Shown here: positions 1 through 8,092 of the stretch, piece after piece
How the letters are laid out: every line of letters begins with the position of its first letter
Position numbering within the stretch: the first letter of the stretch is position 1
Assembly (NCBI GenBank): GCA_016840385.1
Contig: JAEOSL010000037.1
Coordinates: forward strand, 1 to 29,188
Direction of reading: 5' to 3'
Source: Candidatus Thorarchaeota archaeon
Lineage (GTDB): Archaea > Asgardarchaeota > Thorarchaeia > Thorarchaeales > Thorarchaeaceae
DNA length: 29,188 nt
Position numbers and translations under genes: made by a program
The notes under the pieces: generated by a model
The model's input: the letters and a program-made list of their open reading frames with translations, nothing else
What the model was told of the DNA's origin: nothing
The model's database searches: none

Positions 1-71
1 CCTGCTCCTGCTCCAGCTACGACTACATCGTAATCTGAAGGATCTAATTGGTCAAGAGATATTTCTTGCAT
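1..71 (-). CDS. FAD-dependent oxidoreductase, N-terminal fragment (geranylgeranyl reductase-like)
   Basis: Only the first 23-24 codons lie in the window; the gene runs off the left edge. The start is ATG at 69-71 on the minus strand. The peptide reads MQEISLDQLDPSDYDVVVAG followed by AGAG. A YDVVVxGAGxxG stretch right after the N-terminus is the dinucleotide-binding P-loop of FAD oxidoreductases, and this form is typical of geranylgeranyl reductase-family proteins that saturate archaeal isoprenoid lipids. The family within FAD enzymes is inference, because nothing beyond the P-loop is visible. Confidence 0.6.
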   Translation of the reverse strand, partial: MQEISLDQLDPSDYDVVVAGAGA

Positions 72-137
72 GGTTGGACTCGAGCAATACGAATTCCTAA
101 GTCTACTTAAGCATGTCCAAATTACCTATTTCTCACA

Positions 138-536
138 TTACAAGTGAACTGTAAGAAACTCCTGTGTTCCACCTTTCTCATGACTGCTGTCGCCAGCATC
201 CGAAAGACCGGAGTCTTTCAAAGTGTCGCGAGCTTTTCCCCTCTTCACTGGAACATCGTTCCTCCGATGGGACCAGGCTTCTATCCGCTGCATTAGCTCA
301 CACTCACCAGACGGTGTAATAGCAGACGGTGTTTCCACAGCGTTTACCATGGCAGGGTATTTACTCCTCGCAAACTCCACAAGTGAAGTCTGGTCATAGG
401 GGTCGGCCACGGACTCCCCTTTCGAGGTTGGTGACCTCTGGGGGAGTGTGGACTTCCCATCAGAAGAACGAGTCTTCCTCCGGGCTTTCAGTATGGCCCA
501 ATCCTTAGAGGTGAGCCACATCCCTAGTCCGTTCAT
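138..536 (-). CDS. hypothetical hydrophilic protein, 132 aa
   Basis: I do not recognise this protein. It is rich in Ser, Lys, Arg, Asp and Gly, with no membrane segment, cysteine cluster or known motif, and may be largely disordered apart from a short stretch near EFARSKYPAMVNAVE. A TATA-like GAGTATATGAG at 555-565 lies about 24 bases upstream of the ATG, which would suit a leaderless mRNA and is the main support for a real gene. It is transcribed in the same direction as the flanking flavoprotein and oxidoreductase. It could be a lineage-specific gene or a chance frame. Confidence 0.4.
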   Translation of the reverse strand: MNGLGMWLTSKDWAILKARRKTRSSDGKSTLPQRSPTSKGESVADPYDQTSLVEFARSKYPAMVNAVETPSAITPSGECELMQRIEAWSHRRNDVPVKRGKARDTLKDSGLSDAGDSSHEKGGTQEFLTVHL

Positions 537-590
537 AATATTCTATGGTCATGCGAGTATATGAGCTCATACATTTTCATGTCCAAATGC

Positions 591-1697
591 TCAGAGAATC
601 TCTATTGGGGTTCCTTTGGTCGCAGATTCATACGCAGCATCAACAATAGTATGAGCAGCTACAGCATCAATAAAATTGGGTGAGGGATTTTCTCCTGATT
701 TGATTGCACCAAGAAATGCATAACTTAGCGCGGCATACCGATTATCTGCAGTGTCCACTAGAACACCATAGGTTTCTAAAGACCCATTCTTCGATTTAAT
801 TCCGATGTGCTCCAGCAATAGCATGTCAGCAGTTTCCGCATTTATTCTGACCGGACCTTCTCCTTTCAGGTGGTATTCAAGAAAACGATTTCCAGATTCG
901 AGGGTTATTCCGACGAACCCATTTTCAAAGAAGAACTCGATGTGTCGTTCATCTGGTCGGTCAACCGAATGCCAGATTGAATCAAGTGTGCTCATAGGAC
1001 CATCTTTGTGGGTCATCATGAGCGAAGCCAAATCCTCAACTCCGCGATTAGTGAAGAAACCAACTTTTGCGTATACATCAGTAATCGGTCCAAAGAACCA
1101 GGTGAGAAGATCAACATCGTGGACACAATGCTCAACCAATGTCCCACCACCCGCAATTTGAGAATCACCTCTCCACTCATTTATTTTCTCAAATTCTTCG
1201 GTGTACATATGATCGGTCCGGATATGAGCCAACATTGGTTTTCCAAAATCGTGTTTCTCCAGTAGATTCTTTGCATACAGAATGAAAGGATCATATCGTA
1301 GTAGGAATCCCGCACCGGATGGAACTTTGGCATCCTGCGTTACGGCCATCAAGGTTCGTGCTTGTGGGCAGCTATGCGAAAGAGGTTCTTCACAATATAC
1401 TGCCTTTCCAGCTTTAGCTGCAGCTTTAACGATGTCACTATGTTTGCTGGTAGGTGTACAAACATAGACCACATCGATTTCGTTATCACTCACTAACTCG
1501 TTGTAGTTCTCATACGTGGTTGGAATTTTAAAATCCTTAGCTGCTTTCTGCGCAGATTCTGAATCAGGGTCACAAACCGCAGAAATACGAAAATTAGCCA
1601 AGTTTGTCTTCTTTAGAGAGGTAAGCGCTGTAAGATGCGCCCTTCCTATATTTCCAGTTCCGATGATCCCCAGACGAAGTTCTACTTCCTCACTCAA
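591..1697 (-). CDS. Gfo/Idh/MocA family oxidoreductase with altered EKP motif
   Basis: This is an NAD(P)-dependent sugar or inositol dehydrogenase-type protein of 368 aa, the usual family length. The N-terminal Rossmann fold shows LGIIGTGNIGRAHL (residues about 8-21) and DVVYVCTPTSKH. The C-terminal half has EHCVHDVDLLTWFFG, the histidine/aspartate helix of the family. The motif normally read as EKP, whose lysine is catalytic, is CEEPLSHS here, so the lysine is a glutamate (codon GAA). The start is TTG at 1695-1697, since no in-frame ATG precedes the Rossmann strand. Substrate cannot be told. The missing lysine makes ordinary dehydrogenase activity doubtful. Confidence 0.85.
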   Translation of the reverse strand: MSEEVELRLGIIGTGNIGRAHLTALTSLKKTNLANFRISAVCDPDSESAQKAAKDFKIPTTYENYNELVSDNEIDVVYVCTPTSKHSDIVKAAAKAGKAVYCEEPLSHSCPQARTLMAVTQDAKVPSGAGFLLRYDPFILYAKNLLEKHDFGKPMLAHIRTDHMYTEEFEKINEWRGDSQIAGGGTLVEHCVHDVDLLTWFFGPITDVYAKVGFFTNRGVEDLASLMMTHKDGPMSTLDSIWHSVDRPDERHIEFFFENGFVGITLESGNRFLEYHLKGEGPVRINAETADMLLLEHIGIKSKNGSLETYGVLVDTADNRYAALSYAFLGAIKSGENPSPNFIDAVAAHTIVDAAYESATKGTPIEIL

Positions 1698-1846
1698 TAG
1701 GATTCAACAACCATGGAAGATTGATACGCGAATTGTATTTGAGTGTTATTAGAATAGCAGTAGGCAGTAGGACAACTATTATGAGGACGCAAAAACCTTT
1801 CGAAAATAACATAAAAATCGTGATATGATAATAGGTGGATTAGCTC

Positions 1847-3652
1847 TTGAGCGATATTGAAAATCTCCTAGAAACTGCGAGAAAAGCACTAGATGAAGGA
1901 AAGAAGGAGAAGGGAGTAAAGATACTGGTTCAAATCGCAGAGAAAATTGGGAGTAATGGTGAATATGAGGAAGCTGCGAGATTATACGAAGAGGCCGCAT
2001 TGATTTATCGTGATCTCTATAAAGCTGAAGAGAGCTTCAAATTATTCGATAAAGCTACATTGATGCTGGTTCGTTTACCACAAGATATTGAGATTTATGC
2101 AGAACTAGTTCGATTGAATACAGCAGCAGCAATCATTGCGGAAACAGCACAAGAATACAAGAAAGCTGCTGACTTCTATTTTAGAGCAAACGATTTTGCT
2201 ATGAGCACAGAAGAACAACAGACACTCACTATTCAAGCAGCTGACGCGCTCGAAAATATTGCGGATGAGAAAGAAGCAGAAGAGGATTATGGAGATGCAA
2301 TTGCACTCCTGCGAAAAGTCGGTAGGTTATATTATACTGCAGGGGATGATGAACTCGGTGATCGAATCAACGATAGAGCAGTCCGAATAGCAAGAAAATG
2401 GGCGGATATTTCAAAGGAATTGGGTGATTTCTTATCAGCAGGTAATGCTCTTGCGGAGGCTTCACAGTTGATGCAGACTAAGGGAGAGTCTCCTGAAGCC
2501 ACACGAACAATGATGGAAGCAGGAGAATTGTATGAAGCAGCGAATCTATTTGAGAAAGCTGGAAATATCTATGATGCAGCTCAAGAAGCTTACAAGCTTC
2601 AAAGACTTACGTCTGCACGTACAAAAGCAATTTCAAAAAGTGCGGAGGCGTACCTCAAATCACAAGGACCACCAGAAGCAGTTGCACCACTCCTTGTAAA
2701 AGCAGGAGGTATGTTCAAAGAGATCAATAGGCCTATGAAAGCAAAATGGGCTTATCTTCAAGCAAATGAACTATTTGGAGAATTAGCTGGAAAAGCAAAG
2801 AAAATGAACGATATTGAATCTCAGATGAAATATCTCAGATTTCAAGCAATGTGTTTACTAAATTGGGGACAAAACGATGTTGCAAGCGAGATGTATATCA
2901 AAGTGATATCACATTATTTGGATCAAGCAAAACAAGAAGAAGAATCAAACAACAAGGAACTACAAGCACTATCGATTGAGGAAGCAGCAGAAGTACTAAT
3001 GGAATCAGGACGCGCTACTGAAGCGAAAACCCATTATGAAGATGCACTTGTGCTTTATGTACAACTAGCTGAGCAGGCAAAAGAACTAGAAGATAATGAG
3101 GGTAGTTCCAAGTTCTTCAGCAAAGCTGCAGATTGTGCGATAAAACTTGAGAATAAGAAGACTTTCGCAGAATTCCATAGGTTATCTAGTGAGATGGCGG
3201 AAAAGGCAGCGCATTTCTACCAAGAGCTTGGTGTTTCTGAACTTACAACTGTGTGGCTACGTACTGCAGGATTGGAAGCTCTCGCTACAGAATCAGATAA
3301 AATGATTCAGAAATCAATCAAACTACTGACAGATTCTGCAAATGGATTTCAAGAGAAGAATGAATATAAAGAGGCCTTTGAAGATTTGTTCATTGTTTTC
3401 AAAACAAGATTTCTTCATTATGCTAACAAGAGAAGACCAATCAAAGCCACAATCAAGCAAATGGACGAGTTGGCAACTATTACCCAAGATGAAACAATGA
3501 TTTCGATTGTTGCACTTGTTCGTGCTCTTAATGTTGGTAATCATATCAGTGCCCTCTTAATCCTCCAAGAGAATGAGGAGGATATGTTGGACAAAGCAGA
3601 GCAAATACGAGAATTAGTCAACCAATCGAAAAAGGTTAGAAGTGTAAAATAA
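1847..3652 (+). CDS. SNAP-like tetratricopeptide/helical-repeat protein
   Basis: This 601-aa all-helical protein has no signal peptide or membrane span. Its helices pair in TPR/SNAP fashion, for example GEYEEAARLYEEAALIYRDL, QEYKKAADFYFRANDFA and ATEAKTHYEDALVLYVQLA, and repeats cover almost the whole length. The spacing and the KAADFYxxA pattern resemble eukaryotic alpha-SNAP (about 295 aa), but this protein is about twice as long and may be a tandem of two such superhelices. The start is TTG at 1847, preceded by AGGTGG. Such proteins are scaffolds; a membrane-trafficking role is speculation. A yjbQ-family gene follows 61 bases downstream on the same strand. Confidence 0.7.
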   Translation: MSDIENLLETARKALDEGKKEKGVKILVQIAEKIGSNGEYEEAARLYEEAALIYRDLYKAEESFKLFDKATLMLVRLPQDIEIYAELVRLNTAAAIIAETAQEYKKAADFYFRANDFAMSTEEQQTLTIQAADALENIADEKEAEEDYGDAIALLRKVGRLYYTAGDDELGDRINDRAVRIARKWADISKELGDFLSAGNALAEASQLMQTKGESPEATRTMMEAGELYEAANLFEKAGNIYDAAQEAYKLQRLTSARTKAISKSAEAYLKSQGPPEAVAPLLVKAGGMFKEINRPMKAKWAYLQANELFGELAGKAKKMNDIESQMKYLRFQAMCLLNWGQNDVASEMYIKVISHYLDQAKQEEESNNKELQALSIEEAAEVLMESGRATEAKTHYEDALVLYVQLAEQAKELEDNEGSSKFFSKAADCAIKLENKKTFAEFHRLSSEMAEKAAHFYQELGVSELTTVWLRTAGLEALATESDKMIQKSIKLLTDSANGFQEKNEYKEAFEDLFIVFKTRFLHYANKRRPIKATIKQMDELATITQDETMISIVALVRALNVGNHISALLILQENEEDMLDKAEQIRELVNQSKKVRSVK

Positions 3653-3713
3653 AGCACACTTATACTCAAAAGAAGTATAGCTACATCATAACAAGAATGG
3701 ACGGTGAAGAAGA

Positions 3714-4133
3714 TTGGGCACTTATCATGACACTATCTCTTTCAATACCCAGGGTAATTGTGATATGATTGACATAACTCAACAGATAGAAATTGTTGTA
3801 GAGAAAAGCAAGATGACAACTGGAATCTGTACTGCTTTTTGCAAAGGATCCACTGGAGCAATTACGACAATTGAATATGAAGACGGCCTTCTAAAAGACT
3901 TTCCAAGAGTCATGGAGAAGATTGCACCTCAGAATGAAGAATACGAGCACAATCTGAGATGGGGAGATGGAAATGGCCACTCACATGTAAGAGCTTCACT
4001 TGTAGGTCCAAGTCTTACAATACCGTTCGTAAATAGAAAACTCACTCTAGGAACATGGCAACAGGTAATCTTTGTGGACTATGATAACAGACCAAGAAGT
4101 AGGAACTTGGAGATTGTTATTATCGGTGAGTGA
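3714..4133 (+). CDS. YjbQ/UPF0047 family protein (secondary thiamine-phosphate synthase-type)
   Basis: At 139 aa this is the normal length of the YjbQ (UPF0047) family. The diagnostic blocks are GDGNGHSHVRASLVG (about residues 84-98), in which the histidines form a metal/anion site, and LTLGTWQQVIFVDYD (about 110-124). Bacterial members show weak thiamine-phosphate synthase activity, but the physiological role in archaea is unsettled. The start is TTG at 3714, chosen because GGTGAAG lies just upstream; the ATG at 3697 is out of frame. The stop codon abuts the stop of the convergent gene at 4134. Confidence 0.88.
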   Translation: MGTYHDTISFNTQGNCDMIDITQQIEIVVEKSKMTTGICTAFCKGSTGAITTIEYEDGLLKDFPRVMEKIAPQNEEYEHNLRWGDGNGHSHVRASLVGPSLTIPFVNRKLTLGTWQQVIFVDYDNRPRSRNLEIVIIGE

Positions 4134-4403
4134 TTACAGAAGTTCATAATCGGTTGGAGATTCCCAGGCCAGTTCACGAGTGCTAACATTGACTGGTTTT
4201 GCGTCTCGAATCTTAAGAGCTAAATAGTGAATTCTAAGTGCTCGTCTAAGACGATGTATCTGAAATGGCGTACTCCAAGTTGATGATGGTTTTCTGTATC
4301 CAACAGTATCCATCAAATCTCTAATCGTAGCGAGTTCTTTCTTGACTTGGAGCTTGATGTCGTCAAGGTCTCGTTGAATGTTTAAGGAAGGTCTTTCGGT
4401 CAT
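4134..4403 (-). CDS. hypothetical small protein, 89 aa
   Basis: The family is not recognised. The protein is basic and helical: an N-terminal amphipathic helix (SLNIQRDLDDIKLQVKKEL) is followed by LRRALRIHYLALKIRDA. It has no cysteines or membrane spans. It starts at ATG 4401-4403 and ends exactly against the yjbQ-like stop. It lies downstream of nob1 on the same strand, 77 bases away, so it may be co-transcribed with the nadK-nob1 pair. Tight packing between neighbours argues that it is a real gene. Confidence 0.55.
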   Translation of the reverse strand: MTERPSLNIQRDLDDIKLQVKKELATIRDLMDTVGYRKPSSTWSTPFQIHRLRRALRIHYLALKIRDAKPVNVSTRELAWESPTDYELL

Positions 4404-4480
4404 CTATTGACATCTCTCCAGCTCCAAAGATGAGGAAATTTCCATTTTATATGATGTAAGACTTGGGTATTACCAGATAT

Positions 4481-4996
4481 TCAGCGAGATTTGCGTTTTT
4501 TATGAACGAAACGACGCATGACAGTACCACAGACGGGGCATTCTAAGTTCGTCGTTCTAAATCGGGATTTGCGCTTACATGCAGGACATTTCAACGCCCA
4601 AACGATTTCGTGTTTGAATCTATGACTCGGGTCAAGAACTGTTAATCCCAAATGGCGCGCTGTGTTAAGTACAGCCAAATCTGTTGAAACTAACGTTGTT
4701 TTCAAATCAAGGGACTTCTTTGAAAATGCAAGGGCAATAATCTCAACATCAACATCGGAAAGTACAGACCGGTCCCCAGTTTTAGCTGCAGCAAGTCTTA
4801 CTGCTTTAATCGATTCGGGAGTTGGAAAATCTTCGCTAAGTCGATCCAAGAGTGTTAACATTTCAGCTCGAACCTTGCTTGGTCTATTTCGAACCTCTTC
4901 CAAAACACGAGATGTAGTAACAAACAATCCTTCTGGAATCTTGGATGTCCACTTAGAGAAAAGAACACCAGCGTCCAGTATATAGATAATAGACAT
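4481..4996 (-). CDS. nob1: Nob1-type endonuclease (PIN domain plus zinc ribbon), 16S rRNA 3'-end maturation
   Basis: This 171-aa protein has the archaeal Nob1 layout. The PIN nuclease domain carries acidic residues D8 (ILDAG), E34 (LEEVRN), D81/D83 (LSDVDVEIIALA) and D106 (VSTDLAVLN). It is followed by a zinc ribbon with C137-P-A-C140 and C153-P-V-C156 and a basic tail. Nob1 cleaves pre-16S rRNA at its mature 3' end during late small-subunit assembly. The ATG at 4996 has a good GGTGAC ribosome site that overlaps the stop of the upstream nadK gene, 9 bases away, so the two are likely co-translated. Confidence 0.9.
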   Translation of the reverse strand: MSIIYILDAGVLFSKWTSKIPEGLFVTTSRVLEEVRNRPSKVRAEMLTLLDRLSEDFPTPESIKAVRLAAAKTGDRSVLSDVDVEIIALAFSKKSLDLKTTLVSTDLAVLNTARHLGLTVLDPSHRFKHEIVWALKCPACKRKSRFRTTNLECPVCGTVMRRFVHKKRKSR

Positions 4997-5005
4997 CTAA
5001 GTCAC

Positions 5006-5875
5006 CTACAATGTTCGAGGAATGAGCCGAGTATTCAATCGGTCGTAGTAATTATCATAGAGTCGAATGAATTTGGTAACAGCTTCAGACTTTTTCAACC
5101 AGATTTTATCATGAGGTTCAATGTCCCAGCGAGTCTGCCCATCAATGACTGCAAGGCCAGAGGCACCTTTCTTGACAAGCTCCATTTCGAGAATTGATGT
5201 GTCTGGAATTACAATTGACTTGAGTTCGAATCGTGGAGGACAAACAGGTACAAAGATGAGTCCATTCACATCAGGAGCAAGAATGGATCCTCCTGCAGCT
5301 AGAGCGTAAGCTGTAGAGCCACTGGGAGTAGCTAACATCGCTCCGTCTGCTCGACCATAATCAATTCGTACATCATCAAGGAATATCTGCAATGTTAAGA
5401 GACGTCCGGGTATCTTTGAAACAACATATACTTCATTGAGCGCATCGGGAAAGACATTGTCCCCAACACCTGAGCTGATGTTGGTGTTTGTTTCAATAAC
5501 GCATTCTCCAGCTATGACCTTTTCCAATGCACTAAATGCTGTGGTAGTACCAGTTTCTGTAAGAAAGCCGACAGTTCCGCGATTCACACAAAAGATGGGT
5601 GTTGCACGATCTTTGAGTTTCGATAGAGTGTAGAGAATTGTACCATCTCCACCGATTGTCACAACAAAGTCTACATCCATGTCTTCAATGGGTGTAGGCA
5701 CGACACTATCTTGTTCTACATGACATGAACCAGGGTCAGTCTGTATATTGATGTCATGAGAAATCAGGAGTTGAGCTATGCGGTCTGCAATACGTTCAAT
5801 CTCCGTGCGGCCAGGTTTACACACTAGACCTACAGTTCTTTTATTGCTCAGGATTTGAGGATTCTGATGAATCAC
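5006..5875 (-). CDS. nadK: NAD kinase
   Basis: This enzyme phosphorylates NAD to NADP. The 289-aa protein has the signature GGDGT at residues 75-79, the NE motif in DALNEVYV and the glycine-rich GRADGAMLATPSGSTAYALA block that binds NAD and phosphate. The start is GTG at 5873-5875; no in-frame ATG lies upstream. Another start inside the first 15 codons is possible, since the conserved core begins at RTVGLVCKPG. It is first in a tight pair with nob1 and divergent from aIF5A, with which it shares an intergenic region of about 145 bases. Confidence 0.93.
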   Translation of the reverse strand: MIHQNPQILSNKRTVGLVCKPGRTEIERIADRIAQLLISHDINIQTDPGSCHVEQDSVVPTPIEDMDVDFVVTIGGDGTILYTLSKLKDRATPIFCVNRGTVGFLTETGTTTAFSALEKVIAGECVIETNTNISSGVGDNVFPDALNEVYVVSKIPGRLLTLQIFLDDVRIDYGRADGAMLATPSGSTAYALAAGGSILAPDVNGLIFVPVCPPRFELKSIVIPDTSILEMELVKKGASGLAVIDGQTRWDIEPHDKIWLKKSEAVTKFIRLYDNYYDRLNTRLIPRTL

Positions 5876-5957
5876 GGTTCAACACATCCAGCTTTGGCTC
5901 TGAGGGTTCCCATTTTACTGTTGTTACAGGGGATATATCACTCGGAATCACGCCCCC

Positions 5958-5969
5958 AAATATATAAAG
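5958..5969 (+). promoter_or_regulatory. TATA box of the aIF5A gene
   Basis: The sequence AAATATATAAAG is a strong archaeal TATA box. A transcript starting about 25 bases downstream (near 5990) would leave a leader of about 30 bases before ATG 6022. That position falls after the upstream in-frame ATG at 5977, so 6022 is the better start. Confidence 0.75.
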
Positions 5970-6021
5970 AGAATAAATGAGTGTCTCAGATAGGTCTGAA
6001 ATACAGAGTTGGTGTAACACC

Positions 6022-6420
6022 ATGAGTATCAAGAAATCTGAAGCCAAATCCCTGAAACCAGGAAGCTATTTCCTAATTGAAGGCGAACCATGTAGAGTCA
6101 TATCAATGGACAAATCAAAACCAGGAAAGCATGGTGCTGCAAAAGCAAACATTGTCGCTGTTGGTTTCTTCGACAATAGAAAACGAAACGTCATTATGCC
6201 TGCAGACCGTATGGTTGATGTTCCACTCATCGATAAGAGAGCTGCAACAATCATTGCGGACCTAGGTGAGAATTACAGTCTGATGGACAGTGAAACTTTC
6301 GAAACCTACGAGGTTGCTAAACCGACTGATCCAGATATTGCAGGAAACATTACTCTGAATTCATCTGTTGAAATCTGGGACGTAATGGGAACCAAAGTCA
6401 TCACCAGAATCAGGACATAA
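6022..6420 (+). CDS. eif5A: translation initiation factor 5A (aIF5A)
   Basis: This 132-aa protein is the normal archaeal IF5A size. The N-terminal SH3-like domain contains the hypusination loop SKPGKHGAAKANIVAVG, with the lysine expected to become (deoxy)hypusine at K36; the C-terminal part is an OB fold. The factor relieves ribosome stalling, notably at proline-rich stretches. The start is ATG 6022, with GGTGTAAC upstream and the TATA box at 5958-5969. An in-frame ATG at 5977 would add 15 non-conserved residues and lies before the expected transcription start. It is divergent from nadK. Confidence 0.95.
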   Translation: MSIKKSEAKSLKPGSYFLIEGEPCRVISMDKSKPGKHGAAKANIVAVGFFDNRKRNVIMPADRMVDVPLIDKRAATIIADLGENYSLMDSETFETYEVAKPTDPDIAGNITLNSSVEIWDVMGTKVITRIRT

Positions 6421-6477
6421 TCATGGTAAGTTGCATTAACGTCATTTATTGACAAGTCGAAATAAGGGATGTTCTAG

Positions 6478-6918
6478 ATGGTAACGACGGATAAAATCGA
6501 TGAAAACGATCGCAAGATTATCGAGATTCTATCCTCTAATGCCAGAACTTCATTGAGAGATATCAAAAAGAAAGTAGACCTTAGTCCTAGTTCCATTAGA
6601 AATAGGATGGAACGTCTTGTTAGCCTTGGAGTTATCAAGAGATACACAGTTGACGTGGACCACCTGAAACTCGGATTTGATATTCAGGTTCTTGCACTCA
6701 TTACATCAAAACCCTCTGAGTCAGATGCTCTCTGTAAGACATTGTCAACATTTGACGAGATATGTGAGGTTCATCGAACATCAGGACCAGCTAATTTCAT
6801 CTGTATGGTTCGTGTCAGGAATATCGCGGAACTTACAAAGTTCATTACCTGTGAACTTGAGAAGTTGAATGGGGTCGAGAGAATCGAAACCATGTTTGTT
6901 TTACCACAGGATGATTAG
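6478..6918 (+). CDS. Lrp/AsnC family transcriptional regulator
   Basis: This 146-aa protein has the standard two-part Lrp architecture. The N-terminal winged helix-turn-helix contains IDENDRKIIEILSSNARTSL and the recognition helix SPSSIRNRMERLVSLGVI. The C-terminal RAM ligand-binding domain contains DICEVHRTSG-type strands ending in VERIETMFVLPQ. Such proteins regulate amino-acid or central metabolism as octamers. A GGGATG ribosome site precedes ATG 6478. It follows aIF5A by 57 bases on the same strand. The ligand is unknown. Confidence 0.9.
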   Translation: MVTTDKIDENDRKIIEILSSNARTSLRDIKKKVDLSPSSIRNRMERLVSLGVIKRYTVDVDHLKLGFDIQVLALITSKPSESDALCKTLSTFDEICEVHRTSGPANFICMVRVRNIAELTKFITCELEKLNGVERIETMFVLPQDD

Positions 6919-6976
6919 ACAGAATTTATAGAAAAATGTAAGAGTGTACTCCTCTACTATTTGATAGTGGAAATTG

Positions 6977-7465
6977 ATGGAGGACACATCTGTCACAAAA
7001 GGGCGGCTTCGGAAGAACAGGAAACCTATCGCCGTTGTAATCTTACTCATTTTGATACCTCTAGTTACAATTGTTTCGATTAATGTAATGAATGATATAA
7101 TCCGCAATAACGAGCCTGATCCGTACTCCGATATTTCTCATTCACTCACAATATGGATAACACCAGAAGAAGAGGAATTCAGGCTGCATGTGGATTTCTA
7201 TGGTTCAGAACAGGATGCGTATTCCAAGACCAATAGTTATGTTGGTGTGCATCTTACAGTGGAACCACTTGATGACGGTGAATATACAATCTACCTATGG
7301 ACAATACCTGAAGATGTAACGCGTGTGTGGGTGAAAATATACTTTGATCTTGTAACAGAAGAACCCAATATCATTGGTGATATTGAAATTGGTAAGACGA
7401 CTACAACCCAACTACTGAATCGAGAAATTAGCTTTCTTATGGAACCATGGTTGGATAATGGATAG
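6977..7465 (+). CDS. membrane-anchored hypothetical protein
   Basis: I do not recognise a family. A basic N-terminus (KGRLRKNRK) is followed by one hydrophobic segment (PIAVVILLILIPLVTIVSI, about residues 17-36) and then a predicted beta-rich, acidic outer domain of about 120 residues, e.g. EFRLHVDFYGSEQDAY and GEYTIYLWTIPEDV. This suggests a single-pass protein with an extracytoplasmic beta-sandwich. TTG 6974 directly precedes ATG 6977; I chose ATG. The gene ends 16 bases before the displaced tRNA-Leu end at 7482. Confidence 0.6.
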   Translation: MEDTSVTKGRLRKNRKPIAVVILLILIPLVTIVSINVMNDIIRNNEPDPYSDISHSLTIWITPEEEEFRLHVDFYGSEQDAYSKTNSYVGVHLTVEPLDDGEYTIYLWTIPEDVTRVWVKIYFDLVTEEPNIIGDIEIGKTTTTQLLNREISFLMEPWLDNG

Positions 7466-7481
7466 TATGTAGAGAAAGAAA

Positions 7482-7500
7482 TGGTGCGGAGGGCGAGATT
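7482..7500 (-). repeat. displaced copy of the tRNA-Leu 3' end (att-like direct repeat)
   Basis: The 19 bases TGGTGCGGAGGGCGAGATT are identical to 8093-8111. There they form the 3' end of the tRNA-Leu gene: CCA, discriminator, acceptor strand and part of the T stem. Orientation is the same. No other part of a tRNA is present here. This is the pattern left when an element integrates into a tRNA 3' end, or a remnant of such an event. It brackets 7501-8092. Confidence 0.75.
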
Positions 7501-7521
7501 AGGTCTTAATCCAGAGAATTG

Positions 7522-8025
7522 TTATTTTTCTGTGTCAGAAAGTTCATCTTCCCATGGGACGATTGGAGGTTCGATACCAGTCTTGCGATCAATGATTAGA
7601 CCGATGATAAGAAGAATTGGTATAGGTCCGCCCAGCCCGTTCGTGAATAATGGAGTGAATAAAAAGGCAATCATGGGTAATTGACTCAATAGCGCTGATA
7701 TCCACACACGTTTCCGGCGGATAAGTCCTTTCTGATGTCTACTAATCGCAACGAGAAATTCAAGGCTAAGAAGAGACATGAGGAGTGCAAGTGAAGACTG
7801 AATAGGATCAAACACGATAAATCCTGAGCCAGTGCCCCCTTGGTCGGACCATTGAACAAAGCTCCATAGAATTCCAACTATCTCAAAACGAGAAGTAATC
7901 GAGGAAGTATAAATACTAAGCCAAAAGAAGAATGGTGCTATCAATGCAATAATACCAAGAAGGCTGACAAGGTGTTTGTTGTGCTTGTCGTCTATCGAAC
8001 TGACCGTTATCCAATCTCCCTCCAA
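7522..8025 (-). CDS. multi-pass membrane protein, unknown function
   Basis: This 167-aa protein has about four hydrophobic segments: VSLLGIIALIAPFFFWLSIY, SSLALLMSLLSLEFLVAI, ISALLSQLPMIAFLFTPLF and GGPIPILLIIGLII. An aromatic loop (SFVQWSDQGGTGSG) lies between the first two. The acidic tail EDELSDTEK is probably cytoplasmic. TTG at 8025 is the only plausible start. It is the sole gene between the tRNA-Leu gene and the displaced tRNA end, and it points the same way as the tRNA. No family was recognised. Confidence 0.6.
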   Translation of the reverse strand: MEGDWITVSSIDDKHNKHLVSLLGIIALIAPFFFWLSIYTSSITSRFEIVGILWSFVQWSDQGGTGSGFIVFDPIQSSLALLMSLLSLEFLVAISRHQKGLIRRKRVWISALLSQLPMIAFLFTPLFTNGLGGPIPILLIIGLIIDRKTGIEPPIVPWEDELSDTEK

Positions 8026-8092
8026 CGAGTTGACATGTGCAAAGTTACGTCAACGACTATACATGTTTCCTTTTGTTTATTCAAACAAGAAG

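Noticed and set aside
805..1467. Several plus-strand frames opposite the Gfo/Idh/MocA gene
   Set aside because: They are antisense shadows of a well-supported gene and show no family motifs.
7481..7684. Plus-strand frame beginning at the displaced tRNA end
   Set aside because: It is antisense to the membrane-protein gene and starts within the tRNA-derived repeat.
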